In this document: in pieces, positions 36,740 to 45,638 of the stretch
Numbering within the stretch: position 1 is the stretch's first letter
Layout of the letters: every line of letters begins with the position of its first letter
From: Marinobacter sp. ELB17
GTDB lineage: Bacteria; Pseudomonadota; Gammaproteobacteria; Pseudomonadales; Oleiphilaceae
Reading direction: 5' to 3'
DNA length: 64,000 nucleotides
NCBI RefSeq assembly: GCF_000169375.1
Contig: NZ_AAXY01000005.1
Coordinates: forward strand, 62,001-126,000
Notes under the pieces: generated by a model
Databases searched by the model: none
Seen by the model: only the letters and a program-made list of their open reading frames with translations
What the model was told of the DNA's origin: nothing
Position numbers and translations under genes: made by a program

Positions 36740-37539
36740 AACCCGCAGCCTACTGGCATTGCTTTGCCGGCATTCAAACCCGTGAATGGCTGCGCTTTTG
36801 GCAACAACGCACCCGGTTTGCCAGCGCGTTAGTTCGCCCACTGCTGTGGCTGGTGGTGTTTGCCGCCGGTTTTCGCGCAGTCCTTGGCATTTCCATTATT
36901 CCGCCCTATCAAACCTACATCACCTACGAAACCTACATTGCACCGGGGCTGTGCGGCATGATTATTCTGTTCAACAGCATGCAGGGCGCGCTATCGATGG
37001 TGTACGACCGCGAGCTGGGCAGCATGCGGGTGCTACTGATGAGCCCCCTGCCGCGGCCCTTCCTGCTGGTCACAAAACTTCTGGCCATGGGCGTGGTGTC
37101 GGTGATTCAAGTCTATATCTTTCTATTTGTCGCCTTGTTGGTGGATGTGGAACCGCCAGTGTGGGGTTACCTTGCCGTGCTGCCGGCACTGGTTTTGACG
37201 AGCTTAATGCTGGGCGCGCTGGGACTGTTGATTGCCACCTGGATCAAGCAGCTGGAAAATTTTGCCGGGGTGATGAACTTTGTCATTTTTCCGATGTTTT
37301 TTATGTCCTCCGCGCTCTATCCGCTGTGGCGAATGAACGAAGCCAGCCCCTGGCTGTATTGGGTGTGCCAGTTCAACCCGTTTACCCATGCGGTGGAAAC
37401 CATTCGTTTCTCGCTGTATTTGCAGTGGAGTCCTTTAGCTTGGGGAGTCAGCGCGGGGGTTACCGTGGTACTGGTTATTTTAGCTACGGCTGGCTTTCGG
37501 CCCCAGCGAACCAAAATACTGGGCGCTAAGCCAGCCTGA
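36736..37539 (+). CDS. ABC-2 type permease of the PQQ locus
   Basis: 267 residues, six membrane helices with the ABC-2 pattern: an N-terminal cytoplasmic stretch, GLCGMIILFNSMQGALSMVYDRELGSMRVLLMSP (the conserved ABC-2 signature), and NFVIFPMFFMSSALYPLW near the end. NodJ/DrrB-like permeases export small hydrophobic molecules. Coupled to the ATPase. A role in tolerance to alcohol, aldehyde or PQQ-linked compounds is inference. Confidence 0.88.
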   Translation: MKPAAYWHCFAGIQTREWLRFWQQRTRFASALVRPLLWLVVFAAGFRAVLGISIIPPYQTYITYETYIAPGLCGMIILFNSMQGALSMVYDRELGSMRVLLMSPLPRPFLLVTKLLAMGVVSVIQVYIFLFVALLVDVEPPVWGYLAVLPALVLTSLMLGALGLLIATWIKQLENFAGVMNFVIFPMFFMSSALYPLWRMNEASPWLYWVCQFNPFTHAVETIRFSLYLQWSPLAWGVSAGVTVVLVILATAGFRPQRTKILGAKPA

Positions 37540-37676
37540 ATATTGAGCTGCGCCAGGGCAACAGTCGATGTTCCTGAAACAAAGACCCAATTCGAATCAG
37601 AGCGACGCGCAAAAATTGTACTTTGGTGTCTGTTTTTTGGTGCGATGGTCGCATTCAACTCAACACCGATATAACG

Positions 37677-37694
37677 TGTAATAGTTTTATTACA
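37677..37694. promoter_or_regulatory. Palindrome upstream of the response regulator
   Basis: TGTAATA-GTTT-TATTACA, perfect 7-bp arms, in the 216-bp gap before the LuxR-type regulator and about 60 bp from its first start codon. It is a candidate operator; the binding protein is unknown. The rest of the gap shows nothing firm. Confidence 0.45.
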
Positions 37695-37755
37695 ATAACA
37701 ACCAGAGGTCCGCGGCCCGTACCGGCCGCCGGAAACTTGTTGCCTAGGGATCGCT

Positions 37756-38529
37756 ATGCTTGCCAAGCCGCATGCCACACATTCGCCTGAAACCGGCTAT
37801 GATGAACCCACAGCAATCCTCGATAGCGAAAGAAAACAGGTAGAGACGTTCATGGAGCCAGCCTACAAGATCCTGATTGCCGATGACCATCCATTGTTTC
37901 GCGAAGCGATTAGCAGTGTTATCGCGTCAGGTTTTGAAGGCAGCGAGATCCTCGAAACCGACGATCTGGACAGTGCGCTGATAATCGCCAAGGAAAACGA
38001 CGATCTCGACCTGATTTTGCTGGATCTGAATATGCCGGGCATGCACGGTCTGAACGGGTTGATTACGCTGCGCAACGAAGCGCCCACCATTCCGGTGGTG
38101 ATTGTGTCAGCCGAGGAAGAAAAGCAAGTGGTGCTGCAAGCCATCACCTACGGCGCCGTGGGCTTTATCACCAAATCTTCGCCCCGGGTCAAGATGACCG
38201 AAGCCATTCAACAAATACTCAACGGCAACGTGTATCTGCCCTCTGACATCATCCGCACCGGCAAAGAAAGCGCGGGCCGGCGCCGACGTAACGATGACAA
38301 CCCGGTTTCCCCCGAACTGCTCAACTCCCTGACCCGGCGCCAGTTACTGGTGCTGGAGCGAATGTCCAAGGGTGAATCCAACAAGCAGATTGCCTACAAC
38401 CTCAATATTGCCGAAACCACCGTTAAAGCTCATGTTTCGGCAATATTGCGCAAACTCAGCGTACACAACCGGGTGCAGGCTATTTTGTCCGCCAGCGATG
38501 TGGACTTCAGTCAATATTTGAAGCGCTAA
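37756..38529 (+). CDS. NarL/LuxR-type response regulator, ExaE/ErbR (AgmR)-like
   Basis: 257 residues, or 225 from the ATG at 37852 ([16 protein letters not shown]). The receiver has the acidic pair [11 protein letters not shown], acceptor Asp in [13 protein letters not shown], and Lys in [11 protein letters not shown] linker leads to a LuxR helix-turn-helix ([36 protein letters not shown]). It matches the regulator that activates exa/ped genes. Both starts have fair ribosome sites (AGGGAT at 37747; AGG before 37852). It is convergent with nahK. Confidence 0.87.
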   Translation: MLAKPHATHSPETGYDEPTAILDSERKQVETFMEPAYKILIADDHPLFREAISSVIASGFEGSEILETDDLDSALIIAKENDDLDLILLDLNMPGMHGLNGLITLRNEAPTIPVVIVSAEEEKQVVLQAITYGAVGFITKSSPRVKMTEAIQQILNGNVYLPSDIIRTGKESAGRRRRNDDNPVSPELLNSLTRRQLLVLERMSKGESNKQIAYNLNIAETTVKAHVSAILRKLSVHNRVQAILSASDVDFSQYLKR

Positions 38530-38586
38530 CCACCCGCCTTACAGAGCAGGCACCACCCCGTTTGTGTGGGGATTTCAGCGCCCCAT

Positions 38587-40788
38587 TCACTCTGGCCCGC
38601 CAATCAGATGGTTTAGCGTGCTTCTGAGCTTCAATGGCTTGACCGGCTTGTTCATCAGCACGTAGCCCAAGTCACGGATTTGCTGCCTCAGTTCGTTGGT
38701 GTAGTTCGCAGTAATCATCACCACCGGAACGGGGTAATGCCGTCGACTATTAACGCTGGCCACAACATCCACTCCGGTTTCGTCATTATCAAGGTGATAG
38801 TCCGCCAGTATCAGGTCCACCGGGCTGGTCACCGGATCAAGCTGGCGCTCCAGATCTGCCAGTGAAATGGCGCAGGTTACCCGGCAATCCCAGCCTTCCA
38901 ACAGAGTTTTCATGCCGTCGCAGATAGCGCGATCGTTATCGATGACCCAAATCCTGGCGCCCTCCATGCCATGACGGGCTGCCACGTGCTGCACTTCAGT
39001 GGTTGTACACCTAGGCTGCAATTGCCCCAAAGGTACCCGCACACTGAACACCGAACCTTTGCCTTCCACCGACGACACCGTAATGTCGTGGTCTAACATC
39101 CGCGCAATTTTATCCACAATGGCCAGGCCCAGGCCTAACCCTTTGTCGGGGCGTGATCCCTCCGGGCGAATTCGTTTGAATTCCTGGAAAATTTCGCCGA
39201 GTTTATCGTGCGGAATGCCTGGCCCAGTGTCCCAAACTTGCACCAGCACGTGCCCCGTTTGCCGCCTGCAGCCCAGCAAAATTCGGCCACTGCTGGTGTA
39301 GCGAATAGCGTTGGTCAGAAAATTTCGCAGAATGCGGGCCAATAGCTGGGAGTCGGACTCCACAATGGCCGAAGACGGCACAAAGTCCAGAACAAGATCT
39401 TCAGCAATGGCCATTTGCTGGCATTCACGGGCGATATTATTCAACAAATCACGCAGATCAAACGCGGTCACGTCTGGCTTGATGACGCCGGCATCCAGCT
39501 TGGAAATATCCACCAGAGTACCCAGCAGACTTTCCACGTCATCCAAAGAGGTGCTGACCGAGCGTACCAGGCTCTCGGCTCTCGGGCCAAACGATTGCTC
39601 TAATAAGGCACTGGTGAACAGCCTGGCGGCATTCAGGGGTTGCAGTAAATCATGGCTGACAGCGGCCAAAAATTTGGTTTTTGACAGGTTAGCCTGTTCC
39701 GCTTCCTGCTTCGCCTCGGTCAGAGCCGACGTGCGCTCCTTGATGCGGCGTTCAAGATCATCATAGGCCTGCTCTAGTGCAAGTGCCGTTTTACGACGTT
39801 CGGTAATGTCTCGAATGAGCACAAAAAAGCCGACAACATCGCCTTGTTCGTCGAAGTTCGGAACGTAAGAGCGCAGCATATGCCCCACCTGACCCTCCTC
39901 GCCGGTTTCTTCGAATTCGAAGTTAACATTATGACCAGCCAGCACCTCTAACATCTGCGGTAGCAGGCGCTGATAGAACTCGTCGGAATGCACGTGGTCA
40001 AGGCGTTTGCCCAGAGGCGACTCGCCGTTGCGGCCATACCAGGCTTCGTAAACCTGGTTACAGAACTGAATGCTCAAATCGGCGCCAACATAGGCGATCA
40101 GGGCCGGCACATGGTCAGTGACAACACGAATCCAACGCTCGCTCTCTTCAAGCGCTTTGATTCGGCGCGCCATTTCACTGTTTTTTACATCGGTGATATC
40201 GGAATAGAGCACCACCAGACCGCCCTCTCGGGTGGGTCTTTCGGTCATTTGCACCCATCGCTCATTGGACAGCAGAAACACCACGCCGTCTGAATCAGGC
40301 TCGCGATGTTCCTCCACAATCAAACCCGACGCGAACGCCAGCTCCCGAACGGCTTCGATACTGGTACCCGCAGCGGGCATGGCAACACCGGCATGGCGCC
40401 AGTAACTGCGAAAGCGGCTGTTGCTCTGAACCAGCAGATGGCGATGGTCGAACAACACAAACCCGTCAGCGATGCTCTCAATGGCATCGCTAAGACGTTG
40501 GCGGGTTGTTTCCGCTTCCTCGCGGGCACGGTTCAGCGCCTTATTGCTGTTACGGAGCTCGTCCATGGCGTCGTTCAAGGCTTCTGTGCGTTCACGCACT
40601 TGTTCCGCCAGCACCACCGAGTGCTCAAACGCAGCATAAGGTTCAGGTTTGTGGGCCGTTCCCGATTCCACCCTGACAATCAGCGCATCGCGAATTTTGC
40701 GCAGGCGCTCGTTCTCAGCTTCCAGCAGATCAATGCGTTGAATCAGCGCCGCGTTCGGGTGCGCCTGCTCGCTACAAGGAACCGGCAT
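38587..40788 (-). CDS. nahK: NosP-associated hybrid histidine kinase NahK (ErcS'-like)
   Basis: 733 residues from the ATG at 40788, which overlaps the nosP stop by 17 bases. Order: N-terminal coiled coil (IQRIDLLEAENERLRKI), two PAS domains (DGFVLFDHRHLLVQSNSRF; ALIAYVGADLSIQFCNQVYEAWYG), HisKA H-box AAVSHDLLQPLNAARLF, HATPase with KGLGLGLAIVDKI, and a receiver with LILADYHLDNDETG. Cytoplasmic. In P. aeruginosa NahK activity is inhibited by NO-bound NosP and signals through HptB to biofilm control; it also bears the name ErcS'. The same pairing is kept here. Confidence 0.88.
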   Translation of the reverse strand: MPVPCSEQAHPNAALIQRIDLLEAENERLRKIRDALIVRVESGTAHKPEPYAAFEHSVVLAEQVRERTEALNDAMDELRNSNKALNRAREEAETTRQRLSDAIESIADGFVLFDHRHLLVQSNSRFRSYWRHAGVAMPAAGTSIEAVRELAFASGLIVEEHREPDSDGVVFLLSNERWVQMTERPTREGGLVVLYSDITDVKNSEMARRIKALEESERWIRVVTDHVPALIAYVGADLSIQFCNQVYEAWYGRNGESPLGKRLDHVHSDEFYQRLLPQMLEVLAGHNVNFEFEETGEEGQVGHMLRSYVPNFDEQGDVVGFFVLIRDITERRKTALALEQAYDDLERRIKERTSALTEAKQEAEQANLSKTKFLAAVSHDLLQPLNAARLFTSALLEQSFGPRAESLVRSVSTSLDDVESLLGTLVDISKLDAGVIKPDVTAFDLRDLLNNIARECQQMAIAEDLVLDFVPSSAIVESDSQLLARILRNFLTNAIRYTSSGRILLGCRRQTGHVLVQVWDTGPGIPHDKLGEIFQEFKRIRPEGSRPDKGLGLGLAIVDKIARMLDHDITVSSVEGKGSVFSVRVPLGQLQPRCTTTEVQHVAARHGMEGARIWVIDNDRAICDGMKTLLEGWDCRVTCAISLADLERQLDPVTSPVDLILADYHLDNDETGVDVVASVNSRRHYPVPVVMITANYTNELRQQIRDLGYVLMNKPVKPLKLRSTLNHLIGGPE

Positions 40789-42046
40789 CAGGCTGGCCAA
40801 TAACCACCCCCGTAAATGTCTGGTTGATGTGCATACCGTTAAACTGCTCGCCGTAGCTGTTAAAACCAACCACCTTGTGCTGCCGTAAAAACGCCGACAC
40901 TTCTTCTGCCTTACCGGTTACTTCGGCTTCAAGGCGGCGCAGAAAGCAATCGCAGCCGATGGTAATTAATGGCGGCCCGACAATTTTTTCAGAGATTTCA
41001 AGCTGTTCACGCACGCTGTCTAGCAGCGACTGAGGCTCCATAGACGTCATCACAATCCCGGTCTCGACCGCGCAATAAAACGTCAGGCTTTTATCAGGGT
41101 TAACGCATTGAATGGAGCGCACAAAATAGTGACCGCCGACTTTCACACCCAGTGGACGCAGCGCGAATACCGTGCGGTCTAATTCGTCGGTCGATACCCC
41201 AACCGCTCGGGCGTAGGCATCTGCGGCAGGCTCGGCGTTTAGCTCATACACCGTTCTACTGTCTGAGCAGGCACGCGTGACAACCAGCTTTTCCTTCCCT
41301 TCTGTCATGTGATGGCTGGAAAATACCCGAAATTCTAAAGGCGTATTCACCAACATCACTGTGGCTGCGCCAGCGTGAAAAAGGCCGTCATGAAATACAT
41401 GGGTGTTGGAGAGACGCTCGTCATCGCCGGCGGATCCACCAAATTGCGGGATGCTGCCAAGCGCTGCATTGAGCGTGGCAAGCACCAACTCTTCACGGCT
41501 TGAAAGCCCGTCTAACAGGGTGATGGCAAACGTATTGCCTTTGATGGGTGCCAGACGCGCGTTACGACAATTCGTTAGCAGGCTATTAATAACATTTTGA
41601 GCATCAAGGAGCGAAAATCGATCCATTTCACGAATCAGCGCGCAGTCGATCGAGAAGAAACGGCTATCGAAGCCAATGGCTGTAATACACCCCCGATCGT
41701 AACCACGAGTGGTAATTTCACCTGCCGACGTACAACCTGACAGGAGAATATTCGGAAACACCTTCTGCAAAGCCGGCCCAAGCCGCTCCAGGTCGTACTC
41801 TGCAGAACAAAAAAACAGAACATAGCCCAAGTGCGAGTGGCTGAGTTGACTGGCAAGACTGTTTGCTGCCAAAACCGGCTCGCGAAGGCACGTACTGGCT
41901 ACACGAACAGCGGGCTGAGTGGTTACTGGCTGCATAGAGAGTAGTTCCGCAGAAAAAGACCTTCTATCACATTCTACGGACTGCAGCCTGTTCGCCAATG
42001 CAACTTCAGTGCTTTTTACGGGCGCACCAAAATTATCGTAAGCCAT
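40772..42046 (-). CDS. nosP: FIST-domain nitric oxide sensor NosP
   Basis: 424 residues. The FIST_N part has LGYVLFFCSAEYDLERL and LLSGCTSAGEITTRGYDRGCI; FIST_C has EITGKAEEVSAFL-like GKAEEVSAFLRQHKVVGFNSYGEQFNGMHINQT. NosP is a heme protein that binds NO and controls the adjacent kinase. The ATG at 42046 was chosen for its strong AAAGGAG site; an internal ATG at 41935 has a weaker one. It overlaps nahK, and the pair sits at the edge of the alcohol locus as in P. aeruginosa. Confidence 0.87.
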   Translation of the reverse strand: MAYDNFGAPVKSTEVALANRLQSVECDRRSFSAELLSMQPVTTQPAVRVASTCLREPVLAANSLASQLSHSHLGYVLFFCSAEYDLERLGPALQKVFPNILLSGCTSAGEITTRGYDRGCITAIGFDSRFFSIDCALIREMDRFSLLDAQNVINSLLTNCRNARLAPIKGNTFAITLLDGLSSREELVLATLNAALGSIPQFGGSAGDDERLSNTHVFHDGLFHAGAATVMLVNTPLEFRVFSSHHMTEGKEKLVVTRACSDSRTVYELNAEPAADAYARAVGVSTDELDRTVFALRPLGVKVGGHYFVRSIQCVNPDKSLTFYCAVETGIVMTSMEPQSLLDSVREQLEISEKIVGPPLITIGCDCFLRRLEAEVTGKAEEVSAFLRQHKVVGFNSYGEQFNGMHINQTFTGVVIGQPDAGSL

Positions 42047-42179
42047 TGATTAGAAAACTCCTTTATCAATGTCAAACAGCAAGGTTGGTACACCCATCAG
42101 AAAACCAGCACTTTAGTTCTAGCCAGCGACGCAAGCAAGGCGGCAGAGCCATGGCTCCACCGCTTGTGGCGAAGCGTTT

Positions 42180-42499
42180 TTAGAAGGTGACAACCGCGCC
42201 AACGGCGATGGTGTCCGCGTCGGTGGTGGTGGCACCGGTCGTGCGATTCTGCTGTTCAAACATGTTGTATTCCGCCACCAGCTTGAAATTGCTGTTCACA
42301 TCGTGGAAGAAGCCGAGGGTGGTGCTCTCGGTTTCGAAGTTCCCAATTTCGGCATCCGTCTCACCGTAAGACAACACCGCGCGGTTTGGCCCAAAGGTGT
42401 AAGAACCCTGCACCAGAAAGCCGTCGGCATCGTCTTCAGTAACCGCACCGTTGCCAATCAGTGTTGGATTATCACCCTTTGATGTAAAACCAGATGCCG
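42180..42499 (-). pseudogene. C-terminal fragment of an outer-membrane porin
   Basis: About 107 residues, open from the IS630 junction to a stop at 42180. It contains the porin-like strand TTLGFFHDVNSNFKLVAEYNMFEQQ and ends VGAVVTF with the terminal Phe recognised by the BAM complex. The N-terminal part of the barrel is missing; upstream sequence is replaced by the IS630-family element. It is probably not expressed as a functional porin. Confidence 0.75.
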
Positions 42500-43678
42500 C
42501 TAGTGTCCCTTAACAAAAATCCGTATAGATAATTTTTCTGTCCTGTATAATCTGACAAACAGACACAGGAGAGGTGCTCATGGCGCGGATAGCTAGACCC
42601 CTTGAAGTAAGTGACTCTGAGCGAGAGGAGTTGGAGTCGTGGTTGCGGCGACAACGCATGCCGGAGGCTGAACAGTTGCGAGCGCGCATCATTCTGCTAA
42701 GTACTGAAGGCCTTCCAGGCAGGGTGGTCGGTGACCGCGTTGGGGTGACCTCCGAAACGGTGAGTAAGTGGCGAAACCGTTTTAAGGCGCGCCGGGTTGC
42801 AGGCCTGACTGATGCGCCCAGAACCGGTCGGCCTCGAACCATAAATGATCAAAAGGTTACTGATTTAATTAATAAAACGCTCAGGGAAAAGCCAAAAAAT
42901 GCCACCCACTGGTCGACGAAGCTGATGGCAAAAGAGGCCGGATTGAGCGCTATGTCGGTGAGTCGAATCTGGAGGGCTTTTGGTTTGAAGCCGCATCGCC
43001 ATGATACGTTCAAGCTGTCTACCGATCCCCATTTTGTAGCCAAGGTTCACGATATCGTTGGCTTGTACATGAACCCACCAACGAAGGCGTTGGTGCTGTG
43101 TGTTGATGAGAAAAGTCAGATACAAGCTATCAATCGAACTCAGCCAGCGCTGCCCCTGTCCTTCGGGCACACAGAAACCAGAACACATGATTACGTCCGA
43201 CATGGCACCACGACGCTGTTCGCGGCACTTGATATAGCGACCGGGGAAGTGATTGGCAGACTTCATCGCCGACACCGTGCAACGGAATTCCTGGCCTTTT
43301 TAAAAGAGATTGATCGCGCCGTCCCACACGATTTGGACGTTCATCTAGTCATGGACAATTACGGGACACACAAAACGGCAAAGGTGCGCGCCTGGTTTGC
43401 CGCAAGGCCGCGCTATCACGTGCATTTCACGCCGACTTCAGCATCCTGGATCAATCAAGTCGAGCGGTTCTTTGGGCTGATTTCAGAGCGCTGGATTAAA
43501 CGAAATTCACATCGCAGCACACGTGAGCTTGAGAGCTCGATCAAAGACTATCTGAAGATTTACAATGACGACCCGAAACCCTTTGAATGGCATAAATCTG
43601 CCGACCAGATTATTGAGTCAATCGCCAGATTATCAGACAAACTCAATAAACAAACGGACTTCTGTTAAGGGACACTAG
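42500..43678 (+). mobile_element. IS630-family insertion sequence
   Basis: About 1.18 kb with inverted ends TGTCCCTTAACA...TCCGT (left 42504-, right ending 43674), bounded on both sides by CTAG, the usual IS630 target (duplicated TA). It contains one intact transposase. The genes at the two borders are different truncated genes, so the element sits at a rearrangement junction rather than at a simple insertion. Confidence 0.88.
42580..43668 (+). CDS. IS630-family transposase
   Basis: 362 residues from the ATG at 42580 (a GTG at 42574 is in frame). The N-terminal helix-turn-helix region includes [21 protein letters not shown]. The DDE catalytic residues are in [23 protein letters not shown] and [13 protein letters not shown]. 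The length is complete for one-frame IS630 transposases. It is transcribed toward the truncated permease on the opposite strand. Confidence 0.93.
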   Translation: MARIARPLEVSDSEREELESWLRRQRMPEAEQLRARIILLSTEGLPGRVVGDRVGVTSETVSKWRNRFKARRVAGLTDAPRTGRPRTINDQKVTDLINKTLREKPKNATHWSTKLMAKEAGLSAMSVSRIWRAFGLKPHRHDTFKLSTDPHFVAKVHDIVGLYMNPPTKALVLCVDEKSQIQAINRTQPALPLSFGHTETRTHDYVRHGTTTLFAALDIATGEVIGRLHRRHRATEFLAFLKEIDRAVPHDLDVHLVMDNYGTHKTAKVRAWFAARPRYHVHFTPTSASWINQVERFFGLISERWIKRNSHRSTRELESSIKDYLKIYNDDPKPFEWHKSADQIIESIARLSDKLNKQTDFC

Positions 43679-44273
43679 TGAAGGACATGGCGGCCTGGAT
43701 GATGATTGCCAGCGCCGCAAAGATGATGATGGGAACGGCAATACCAAGCACGTAACCCTGCCCAAACTCACCGAACCATGTTGCACCCGGATTGGCGATA
43801 TCAACATTTTGACCACCGCTGTAAATCAGCACCAAGCCCTGAATCGCCGAGAGCATCGCCAACGTGACAATGAGCGAATTGAGTCGCATAAACCCCACCA
43901 AAAAGCCGTTAACGGCGCCCAACAGCAGAGTGGCTGCAAACATCACCAAAATAGCTTCGGTCGGACCAATTTTATCGTGGAGATCCACCACCAGGACGGT
44001 GGAGAAAGACAGCATCGACCCTACCGAGAGATCGAGATTCCCACCGATGATCACCACGGTGACACCCACTGCAATTATCCCGATGATCGACGCCTGCCTG
44101 ATCACCGTCATGATATTCCCCTGCGAAAAGAACTGATCAGAAAACAGGGATAATACAAACATACCGATCAGGAAGAACATCAGGATCCCCTGAGCTGAGA
44201 GAAAGCCCAGAAGATCAGCTTTGCTTTTCTCGCCAAGGATAGAACCTTGCTTGATGTGCTCTGCAACAGCCAT
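43679..44273 (-). pseudogene. 3'-truncated sugar ABC permease (RbsC-like)
   Basis: About 198 native residues, then a stop supplied by the IS630 end (43665). The N-terminal half of an RbsC-type permease is clear: VIRQASIIGIIAVGVTVVIIGGNLDLSVGS and GFLVGFMRLNSLIVTLAML. Complete members have about 320-350 residues, so the last four or so helices are gone. It follows the sugar-binding gene by 172 bp. No ATPase gene remains nearby, so the importer is unlikely to work. Confidence 0.85.
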
Positions 44274-44400
44274 AACGTTTACCTGCGTAGGCGCAAACTT
44301 GTCCCGACAATGATGAACTTTTCGTCCAGTGACCCGACCTTTACTATCTTGCTTTTAATGAAGGTCTATTCATCAATCACGGAGTGTCTATCGCGAAAAG

Positions 44401-44434
44401 CTCCCATATGACACCAAGAGACGTCATATGGGAG
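44401..44434 (-). other. Stable intercistronic hairpin between binding protein and permease
   Basis: Perfect 12-bp arms CTCCCATATGAC and GTCATATGGGAG with a 10-base loop, starting 12 bp after the binding-protein stop. On the minus strand it is followed by CTTTTCGCG. It may protect the upstream message or attenuate read-through, as is usual after highly expressed binding-protein genes. Confidence 0.75.
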
Positions 44435-44445
44435 GCCTCACGTCC

Positions 44446-45387
44446 TTAAAACACCGGCTTGTCAAACTCAGATAGATTTGCAGCCGTGATCTTTGGTGTC
44501 TCAAAGAAGTTCAGCTTTGGAACGTCCTTTCCTTGCAGGATATCTAGTGCAGTCTGGAGAGCCGCTTCGGCATCATCGACAGGTGATTGGTATATAGATC
44601 CATAATATTCGCCTCGGCTAATGGCTTCATAACCAACCGCGAAGTTGGTGGCACCAATGAAGGCGATGCCTCCAGATCTGTTGGCACTTTTGGCCGCGTT
44701 CAGGGCACCAACGCCCATGTTATCGTCGCCGGAATAGACACCGTCAATGACATCGTACTTGGTGAGAAAGTTCTCCATGACCCGCTGGGCTTTCTCACGA
44801 TTCCAGTCTGCAGGCTGGGTTTCGAGAATCTCTACACCGGGGCAAGCCTCCGCAAGCCGATCTTCAAAGCCCTGAGAGCGTTCCATCGCAGTTGTATAGC
44901 CAGGCTGGCCGGCAACCTGCACTATTTGACCCTTACCATTAAGGGCTTCGCACATCATTTCGGCGGAGGAAATACCTTGTTGAACATTATCAGGACCTGA
45001 GAAAGCGGCGATGTATTCCAGGCCGGCCTCTGAAATCTGCGAGTTCGTCACCACCACAGGGATGCCAGCTGCATGCGCCTGACGAAGAACGGGAATGACT
45101 GCCTGGCCGTTGGTTGGCCAAATAATGATGGCATCGACCCGCTGTTGAATCAGGTTACGAACCTGGCCTATCTGGCGAGCAACATCACCGCCAGCGTCGA
45201 GCACGACGATATCGACTCCCGCATTTTTTTCAGCGGCATTTTTGAAAGCGCTTTGATAGGTGGTCTGATAACTGTCAACGCCAACGTTGTTCTGTGTAAT
45301 GCCGATTCTGTACGAATCGCTTGCATGAACACTTCCACCAAGAACCAACATTGCAATACTAAGGGTTGCTGCTTTTGTTTTTAACAT
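44446..45387 (-). CDS. Periplasmic sugar-binding protein (RbsB-like)
   Basis: 313 residues from the ATG at 45387, with GGAG ~7 bp upstream; signal peptide to VHA (residue ~23). It is a type 1 periplasmic binding fold (YRIGITQNNVGVDSYQT, RVDAIIIWPTNGQAVIPVLRQAHAAGIPVVVTNS, DGVYSGDDNMGVGALNAA). The family imports ribose-like sugars or related polyols with an RbsA/RbsC pair. Its permease partner is truncated by the IS630 junction and the ATPase is absent. A repeat-rich leader precedes it. Confidence 0.88.
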   Translation of the reverse strand: MLKTKAATLSIAMLVLGGSVHASDSYRIGITQNNVGVDSYQTTYQSAFKNAAEKNAGVDIVVLDAGGDVARQIGQVRNLIQQRVDAIIIWPTNGQAVIPVLRQAHAAGIPVVVTNSQISEAGLEYIAAFSGPDNVQQGISSAEMMCEALNGKGQIVQVAGQPGYTTAMERSQGFEDRLAEACPGVEILETQPADWNREKAQRVMENFLTKYDVIDGVYSGDDNMGVGALNAAKSANRSGGIAFIGATNFAVGYEAISRGEYYGSIYQSPVDDAEAALQTALDILQGKDVPKLNFFETPKITAANLSEFDKPVF

Positions 45388-45400
45388 ATCGATCTCCAAG

Positions 45401-45475
45401 CTTTTTGTAGTAGTTATTGCTTTTTTAGTGTTTATTACTTTTTATAATGCTTAATACTTTTTGTAGTGTTCAATT
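45401..45475 (-). repeat. Four imperfect ~19-bp tandem repeats in the binding-protein leader
   Basis: Copies start at 45401, 45420, 45438 and 45457, each close to CTTTTTGTAGTGTTTAATA. They are AT-rich and lie directly before the ribosome site of the sugar-binding gene. They could be a repeated operator or a slippage-generated expansion. Beyond them, 45476-45638 shows nothing supportable. Confidence 0.75.
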
Positions 45476-45638
45476 AACTTCAGCTCCGCTTAACCTTACT
45501 TTTCCGAACTTCTGTCCGCAATGTGCATTTAACTCAGAAATGTCCAAATTGGTTTTTCCTCACCACAACTCTGACAAAGCACTATATCGCCAGATCTGAT
45601 CACCTGGATGCTTGCTTCATTAAGAGCAAGCTAACGGG

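Noticed and set aside
42047..42179. Terminator for the porin fragment (GCGGCAGAGCC/GGCTCCACCGC dyad)
   Set aside because: The stem has mismatches and no T-run follows on the porin strand.
45401..45475. Short repeats as a CRISPR array
   Set aside because: The units are contiguous with no spacers, imperfect and only ~19 bp; no cas genes are nearby.
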